This document shows positions 56,876 through 64,000 of a DNA stretch of 64,000 nucleotides, in pieces (within the stretch, counting starts at the first letter, position 1; every line of letters starts with the position of its first letter). A model generated the notes under the pieces. It was not told the DNA's origin. It saw nothing but the letters and a program-made list of their open reading frames with translations, and made no database searches. Location: NCBI GenBank assembly GCA_025677815.1, contig JAIXMP010000006.1, positions 682,001 to 746,000 of the forward strand. The letters are read 5' to 3'. Made by a program: the position numbers and the translations under genes. This DNA comes from Phascolomyces articulosus (Eukaryota; Mucoromycota; Mucoromycetes; Mucorales; Lichtheimiaceae).

Positions 56876-57154
56876 TCATACATTTGTTATCGTCCCACCA
56901 ACGATTTTCCCGATCGTCAGGTCGATTCTTTCGATCCATGAACATTTATTTATGGCCTCCTGTTTTTGAAATCCGATTTTTGTCTGGCCCACCATTTTGT
57001 TGCGCAGTAGCCCATAGTATACAAGACCATTTTTTTTAAATGAAGCTCTAAAACTTACTTCTTCTTGCCCTGGAAGCCAGGTAATACTCGAACCTGCCTC
57101 ACTGCTACTGTTACTACCATGTCTGTACTGTACAAGTACCTTACCCTGTGTCAT
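56876..57154 (-). CDS. Hypothetical small protein, 92 aa
   Basis: A complete ATG-to-stop frame with ordinary composition (MTQGKVLVQYRHGSNSSSEA at the start, GLVYYGLLRNKMVGQTKIGF in the middle, a C-terminal IERIDLTIGKIVGGTITNV). Gly/Val/Thr-rich alternation suggests a small beta-rich fold. There is no signal peptide or membrane segment. A possible GTAAGT donor inside the frame (at codon 33) means it could instead be the first exon of a longer gene, but no good acceptor continuation was found. Function unknown. It lies 138 bp upstream, in the direction of the window start, of the F-box gene's 3' end. Confidence 0.45.
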   Translation of the reverse strand: MTQGKVLVQYRHGSNSSSEAGSSITWLPGQEEVSFRASFKKNGLVYYGLLRNKMVGQTKIGFQKQEAINKCSWIERIDLTIGKIVGGTITNV

Positions 57155-57291
57155 CTCAGCACTCCCACATGTTTTCCCAGTTCAAATGATTCATCACCAC
57201 ATATAAAAAAATAGTCTACATAACGTTATTCACCTTTTTAAATTTAGAAAATATAAAATCTCAGGAGAACAAATGCCATTTATACAATAAT

Positions 57292-59278
57292 TCAATTTTT
57301 CGTAATGTAAATATTGTAATAGTCAGGAAAATCTAAACTTGCTACTGTAAATCCATTTAATTGCCGGGTCAAACAGATTCCGAGTGGATTCTCATTGTCG
57401 ACTTCTCTATCTTGATCATCGATCTCAATACCAGTGACTGTTATATGGTTCAAATGGATATCCGTCAAGGATTCACTTTTTTCAACCATTTTGATCAACG
57501 CAGGTCCATCAACAATTTGTGTTCCATACCACAAGCCTGACCTGAACCTCTTGAGGAATTTTAAATTGGCAATTGCTTCACACATAGGAGAAGAAAGGTG
57601 TCGTATACCATAAATATCAAGCACTTGGATAACTGTTCCTTGAAGTTTCAGTAAAAATTCGAATACTCCATCGTTTGTATACACGTTATCCGTGTCCAGC
57701 ACAAATTCCAGAGACTTTAACGTTGATAGGTGAGCAACAGCTTGCATAAATTCATCATTTATTCCATTCACATCCTCTAGTTTAATATCAGAAAGTTGTG
57801 ATCCGTTCAAATCCAAATACCGGGAAAGATGTTCTTCTGGTGATAAAGAAGATGATATCATGTCGTTTGTTGAATCTTCATCTTCCAGTGCTTCATCTTC
57901 GTCAAAGCTTAACCTGACTTGAGTAAAATCCAATTTTTTTAATTGCAAACAAGATTTTATAAGCTTTGTAAGATTCAAATGAATCTCATCGTCATAGCCC
58001 TGAATGGTGAGGCGCTGTAAACTTGTGGCTTCACGAATCAATGCCCGCATGGATTTATCGTCAAAGAGTGTACCATCGCAATGTAAAGTGTGTAATTGTG
58101 GTAATTTGAGATCTTGAAATACAGGTGCCCATGTTTGAGTTCCTCCTTCGTATGCTTCCAAACCAATATATTCCAAAGTGCCTTCATGTTGTTTCAAGAG
58201 TGGTCCAATCTGAGCAGGTCCAAACCCTTCATCTTCAGATACAAGGAAATATCGAAGGCCCTTTTCTTTTGGTCTACCATCATGATCGTTGTTGTTGAGA
58301 GTGAGCTGTTGATGCAAATAATGAGTGTTACCATATATTTGGACTTTATCTGGGTTAATTTCCAGATAAACAAGCTTGGGGCACCAAACAGAGAATTTTG
58401 TAAGATCAAGGAGAGAAAGAGCCCCATCCTCTTCGCTATCGTCTCCCCCGCCAAGTAAAAGAAACTCAAGATGAGGAGATCTTTGCAAAAGAGGAATCAA
58501 AATGCGTTGTTTATCCATCGTGGTTTTAAAACTCAAGTAGGTCAAATTGGTCAAACGGTGTGAAGATATTGGAGCCAAGGATAGTGTTGGATCAAGTGTT
58601 GTGTTGTCGTCATCATCGTCTTCTTGTAAGCTGCCCAGGAGTGTGAATGAAAATTTTTGTACTTGGGGGCATGCTTCGAGTATTGTATCGAGAAAAGGTA
58701 GCTTGCAAGGATGACCGCAATATATTTCCAATTGTTGCTGATGTGTTGTATTTTGACCATCTTGTTGTGAAAGTAATTGCTTCAGCAATGATAGGAATCG
58801 TTTATAATTTCTTTTTGTTGAATGACAAGACCAGATCTCTAAAGGTTATTGATGAACATCAATATATGTCCTATCATTTCATCCTTTTTCAATTATTCAT
58901 TCTTTTTTTTTTCGTACCTAAATGCTCTATTTCTGTACAGTTAAGTTCGACTAACTTCTGTATAGTATCATAAAATTCTTGTTCAGCTTGAAAATAACGT
59001 ATCGTAACATGTTTCACATGATTACCAAGTAATCGTCGCCAACGGTTATTATGAACCACGTGTTGATGGTTCAAAGGGGTTAGCTCTATCCTACTCCATA
59101 CATTATATGAATACTCTGGAATCAACCTATACCATGCTCGACAGACCTCCATGCATTTTAAACAATTGTCTTGATCAAGATGAGAGATGATTTTGACTAC
59201 AATGTCAAATGGCAAAAAAGTGTTGAATAAACGATATTCGGAAGAAGTGTCGGTGACCCCATCTACGCCTTTCACCAT
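57292..59278 (-). CDS. F-box / leucine-rich-repeat-like protein, 635 aa
   Basis: Putative substrate receptor of an SCF ubiquitin ligase. Two minus-strand exons: 59278-58918 and 58838-57292. An N-terminal F-box is recognisable at about residues 15-60: FLPFDIVVKIISHLDQDNCL then KCMEVCRAWYRLIPEYSYNVW. The rest contains irregular leucine-rich repeats (for example LTNLTYLSFKTTMD, LKLPQLHTLHCDG, LQRLTIQGYDD, LKKLDFTQVRLS, LSTLKSLEFVLD), with Asp/Glu-rich inserts. Such F-box/LRR genes are greatly expanded in Mucorales. The start was placed at MVKGVDG because the preceding codon in frame is not an ATG. Targets cannot be predicted. Confidence 0.87.
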
Positions 59279-60650
59279 TTTCAACTAAAATGTCTTGTAT
59301 GCTGATGTCAAGTGAATTGTGAGAAAAGGTTTTATTTACGCGTCCTCGTCATATTTTTAGACCATACTCCAAAAATTAAGGTTACAAGAGGTTCCTCAAG
59401 CAAGCCTCTCTTTTTTACCTAAAAATAGAGCAGTGTAACAGAGGTTGACATATGGCTCAGATGCGCGTAAAAAATGTATTTCTTATAACTGACCTTTTTC
59501 ATGGAGGTAATAATCATAGTTAGATTAATTTAAACTTATTAATATAATTGATAACATAGCTTAGGGTACTTTGTTATTATTGGAGTATAATGCGCAGCAA
59601 CACAACAATTTGTTTTAAAAAAACGTTCAACGTAGAGTACAGAAATATCATTTTCTTTTGTATATATATATATATATATGTTTATATGCAACTGATAATA
59701 ATCTAAACTACCGCTCTTTTCCTCTAGTGCTTAATAAAATATATCAACCAGATGATGATTCTATGGCACCATACTATGAAAAAACAATAAGCCCATCCTT
59801 CTTTTCAGACGATAATGCTTGTCACTAACCGTAGCTCATGCTATGTTAGAAGTGTAGGATAATAAGGAAAAAGTAACCGCAGTACATAGTTGAAGGCAAA
59901 GATGGAATAGGTTTAATACAGTTAGATGCTACTCATGATAAACTAAATTACTTTTGCTAAATATTTGCTACTGTAAGTATTTTCATCAACTGTAATACTT
60001 GAAAAATGTCTAGATATATATATATAAACTTAACGAAATTTAATATAAGGTTTCATTCTTGTGCTCACCTGGGAAATAATAATATCGTAAACACTTATAG
60101 GAAGGGAGACTTTTCTATAAAAGTAAGAAAGTTTATATGCGTTACTCTAAGCATTTTCTATGTTCATATTCTGGTATGTCAGCAAGGAGAAAAAAAAATT
60201 GTAACAAAATAAGCTATCACCAGTTTCCAGCAAGATTTCTAGAAAGAAGAAAAGTGTCGAACTCATGCAAATTTATACCGGGTTCTTTTTTATTTTAAAA
60301 CATCCGGTTTTATGTAACACATTATTTATTCAAAGCTAGACCTTTATCTCAACCAAAACAACGCATACAGTTTACATTAAGGTTGTGATGGGTGATAAAA
60401 AAATTATCGCTTTCCTCTTTATTGAAATTGAGTAGTCTAAGTAAATTTATATTGGCACACAATTTCTTTCCTTTTCCAATGAAACGAATTATGGTGGATT
60501 TTAACCGTATGTGTGTGTTGCACGGGTACAACACAGCCGTTAGAAACTGTTACGTTGGTCTCAAATAGCATAAACGAAGGAGATGTTGATCTTCTATAAA
60601 AACATACTTTTTTATGCTGTTGCTTAAATTTGAGGTACTATCGCCTTTTT
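59279..60650. other. AT-rich intergenic with TA microsatellite
   Basis: No gene is supported. A (TA)n tract lies at about 59661-59680. Some short open frames are AT-driven. Confidence 0.45.
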
Positions 60651-60780
60651 CTACAAGATTCTACGAGACTCTACAAGTTTTTACATTATTCAACATGATT
60701 CTCCAGGATATTACTAGATTCTACAGAATTTAACAGGACTCGACAGGATTTCACAGGTATTCACAAGTTTATACAGGATT
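60651..60780. repeat. Thirteen-unit tandem array with exact 10-bp period
   Basis: The stretch divides into 13 consecutive decamers of consensus CTACAGGATT with no insertion or deletion (for example CTACAAGATT, CTACGAGACT, CTACAAGTTT, CTACAGAATT, CGACAGGATT, ATACAGGATT). Divergence between units is 1-4 bases, so the array is old, yet the register is perfect. The period equals about one DNA helical turn. No gene spans it. Confidence 0.85.
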
Positions 60781-63700
60781 CCTCTGTAGAAACGGATACA
60801 ATTATATCTACAGTAGAAATAGCAGGAGCCGTTACTATGTCGACAAATATGGTTACGATTACTAACACGGTTTCCTTCCAAGTGAGAATAAATAATATCC
60901 AAGGACATGAAAAAAAAAAGACATGAAGAAGGGTAGTCGTATTTGGTCTAAAGTAGGTAACAAACTGAAACAACGGTAGATAGAAATGTCTATGTCAAAA
61001 AAAATAAATAATTAAATCAAATGCATATAAAGATTCTCTAGAGATAATATCAGAGACAATCGAGTGCAATAACTTTAATTAATAATCAACAAAAGCAATA
61101 AAAAGCAAAAATATATATCCAAGTAAGTATACAACTGAGCTTTTTTTTTTTCGAAACAAACCAGCTGACTATCTTGTCCTCAACGCGTCTTTTTTTATTA
61201 TTCTATTAGTCAGCTAGAATTACACTGTGCCATCGAATGGTTATCATTGTTTCTATTGCCAAGTAATCATCACAGTGATGAAATAGATAAATAAGCGTTT
61301 TATAGCGTTTAATTTACAACCAGAGAATGAATAGAATAGAGTGTAAATCATAAACGCTATCCGAAACTTACCTTGGTTGATAATCCTTCATTACTAAGAA
61401 TCCGCTCTCGAAGAAAAAAACAGCATAATATAAAAAATCAAAGAAAAAAAAAGCGACCTTACCATAGATCGCTTGTCAGTGATATTTATAACACTTTCCA
61501 AAATTACCCCCATCATGGAACCAAATTTGTCGTTGTATTCCAACAACATCAACAGCAACAGCAATAGATTAATTTAATGACGACAATAGTCTAGGTAATC
61601 GATTATAGAAGAACCCTATGAAATAAAATGTAGATGATTCAATGATCAACGTTGAAAAAAAATGTAGAGATACGAATATTGATACTAATTACTTTATATG
61701 TTTTATTTCACAACATATAATTATATCTTACCTCCATCAGTGTCTTGTAAACTAATATCCTTACAGTGGGCATTTTCTCCTCACCCATTCTTACTTATAT
61801 CAAACTTCCATCGAAACTGAAAGGAACTGAATCCCATATATATTATAAGGAGGAAGGTTCAAATCAAACAAGTCTTCACCACTATAAAATGTGAATTCAA
61901 ATACAAACTAATCACTAATAAAAAGGACTTTTTAATTATTAAAGGCAAATTGATGAATCACAAGCCCACTAGTGCTACTAAGTACGAAAAAGTTATTACA
62001 TATTTATTGGAATCTCGTGTTAATATATCCTTATATTTACATTGCTTCAACCTTCTTGTTTTCAATCTATTTTACAATAACAAATGACACAATAAGATAA
62101 ACTTTTACTATTTAAATTGAATAAAAACAAGTTCAAAAAAGGTTTTAATCATCCGAATTATTATCTAATCCATTGATTCATATAAGTTATAATAAAAATC
62201 GATCATACTGTAATATATGTACGTTAGCTACTTTCCTATAAATGCACATTACAAAGAAACAATTGGTAAATTTTCCATTTATGGCAAATCCCATTTTATG
62301 CAGCAAGATGAAAAAGAGATCGCGTACTTTACTTACGGCATAGATGATCGGTGTATTAATAGAATAATAGAATAAATAGTAAAACAAATTCACGGATATT
62401 TATCCTTCTATTTATTCCCGATAGGTTCTTATTAAACTTTTTTTTATCTCAACATCGGGATTGGCAATGATTTACCTTAAGGGAAAAAAAATAAGAATAA
62501 AAAATCGAAAAAGTGAAATAATCAATTTGTTCTGTGACTAGATTGTTTTCTTAATTTGGAAGAGACGAACAATATAATCGAATTAGGTACACAACATATA
62601 TGGTATTTTTTTTATTGAAATGAGATGGTTGGTGTGGATAAAATTCAAAGAAACCCATATTTGATAAACAATTCGATCACCTGAATGACTTTGGGTTTTT
62701 TTTTTTTAGTATGTTTTGTTTTCAAAAAATATGTACCACATATTTGTTTCACACAAAGAAAAAGAGTTTTTGTCAAGATGAAAAAAAAAAAAAACGTTGA
62801 TCGATGTATATGGTTAACAATGATATAAAAGTCAAGGTATAAATAAGAATAACAATAAGAGTATTCCTCAGAGGTGGTATATCTATCATTGTGCTGCGAA
62901 AAAAAAGGCACGACGCGATTATTCGTGTTCTGTTTTTTCTTTGATCGATGGCCAACAAATAATGTATAACTATAGAAATCTAGTCAACCAGCCCCATTTT
63001 AAATCTAATCATTAAATCCAATAGACTGGTACCGAAATTGCGGATAAACAAATGAGCAACAAGGTTAGAGGTGGTTTATTATTGCACATTTTTTTTAATG
63101 TCATTGCAGTTAAAAGTGTACAAATGATGAAATGATCGAAAAAAAAGAGGCTGAGGAACCAACATAACAAGCAATCTCTATCATTCCTCCAACCAACTCT
63201 AATTAAATATGTGATTATCATGTCAGGAACACAAAATCTATTTTTGTATAATAATCGAGATCTCACTTTTGAACTGCACATCTAATTCCTTCTTCTTTTT
63301 TCCATGGGTAAAGAGCAAGGAGTAAGAAGTTGACAACGTTTGGATGTCGTCAAGATGATGTTCCAATAGGGCAAAGGAGAGAAAATATTTTATCCCAAAT
63401 TACTGGGATAATTTATCAGTTGGGGCAAAAAAAAAACAAGTAATTGTGATTCTAGGGATTACTATGATAATTCATCTTATTCTAGACTTTTTATTATTAT
63501 GCATTGAGACGTTTCACATTGTAATTCTCTTTCTGTCCCCACCCCCCAAAAAAAAAGTTTAAATTATAAATATCTTTTTGGCGTAATTTTTTTTTCATAT
63601 ATTTAACGCTAAAGAATATTCTTGTTGATTATTCAAAATTATACTAACAACAAACTCCCATTTTAAAAGTTTATCTCCTTAATATCAATAAATAGTAAAT

Positions 63701-64000
63701 ATAAGATCTCATAACATACGTAAAAAAATTATATAGTAGTAATAATAAGGTTATAAGAAAGAATGACAGTTCTTTTTTTTGTATATAAATGTAAGTAGAC
63801 GCTAACTAATAGTTTATTATTGCACCGATTCCTCCTGTACTATATAAAAAAATTTCCTTTCTAATGATGTATCCGATCCATTTCATAATTTAAACGCGGG
63901 AAAAGTAGTTGAATAAAGACAAGTGTTCTAATGAAGATAACTTTGTGACACCTTCATGTAATAGTATTAGAGTGAAAACATTCTAGTTCTGACGTTAGTA
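60781..64000. other. 3.2-kb AT-rich region without a supported gene
   Basis: Several frames of 60-90 codons exist but are low-complexity or hydrophobic AT-translations. Minor palindromes: CAGCTGACTA near 61163 opposed by TAGTCAGCT near 61208, and ATCCCAAATTACTGGGAT near 63392-63409. No RNA gene was recognised. Confidence 0.45.

Noticed and set aside
61373..61567. 64-codon basic frame ending in poly-Gln
   Set aside because: Lys/Arg/Gln composition from A-rich DNA, no promoter or partner exon.
1..64000. tRNA, rRNA and CRISPR features
   Set aside because: No cloverleaf with a GTTC-type T-loop, no rRNA-like conserved block and no regularly spaced identical repeats were found by eye; a tRNAscan-SE or Rfam run would settle the tRNA question.

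Overview
The window is nuclear DNA of a filamentous fungus, most likely an early-diverging Mucoromycota (Mucorales-like) species. The evidence is AT-rich sequence, intron-dense genes with very short GT-AG introns (about 50-130 nt, branch sites of the TAAT/TAAC type), C/T-rich leaders ahead of start codons, long poly-Q/poly-N/poly-S runs in regulators, and LINE debris of the type I recall from Mucorales. No contig end, organellar or bacterial sequence was seen. All exon structures were worked out by hand from reading-frame continuity and splice-site agreement; none rests on a database search.

Layout. 0-5.2 kb: a secreted protein with a Lys-Gly-Gly-Trp/Asp repeat, then a stand-alone adenylate-forming enzyme. 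5.7-11.6 kb: ribosomal protein uL11 (RPL12), a TP53I3-like quinone reductase and a sugar transporter. 12.7-21.3 kb: a Sec7-PH Arf-GEF, a CSL (RBP-J/Su(H) type) transcription factor and an aldo/keto reductase. 21.3-28.9 kb: a gene-poor interval with a 671-bp terminal-inverted-repeat element and a HET-domain gene. 28.9-38.6 kb: a dense housekeeping block with TAF10, a Spartan-type DNA-protein-crosslink protease, a DUF4112 protein, a CsbD/Hmp1-like protein, a PA2G4/EBP1 homologue and Mediator subunit Med27. 40.4-41.8 kb: a forkhead factor. 41.9-52.1 kb: a mobile-element and gene-decay zone holding a LINE carboxy-terminal remnant, two inverted-repeat elements, an eleven-exon PD-(D/E)XK-like gene with two disabling lesions, a tandem duplication of a coding fragment, and a decayed copy of the forkhead tail. 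52.2-59.3 kb: a peroxisomal-type carrier, a PcaB/ASL-superfamily lyase, a small unknown protein and an F-box/LRR protein. 59.3-64 kb: no supported gene, but a 13-unit array with an exact 10-bp period.

Functionally the genes are mostly a housekeeping and regulatory mixture (transcription: CSL, forkhead, TAF10, Med27; genome maintenance: Spartan-like; traffic: Arf-GEF; translation: uL11, PA2G4) with a few metabolic enzymes and transporters. No biosynthetic cluster is evident. The most unusual points are: the accessory decay zone with a pseudogenised nuclease-like family member beside a long-TIR element; the three ubiquitin-binding-type helices in front of the SprT domain; apparent CSL-binding sites upstream of the CSL gene itself; the 10-nt microexon in the adenylating enzyme; and the 10-bp array.
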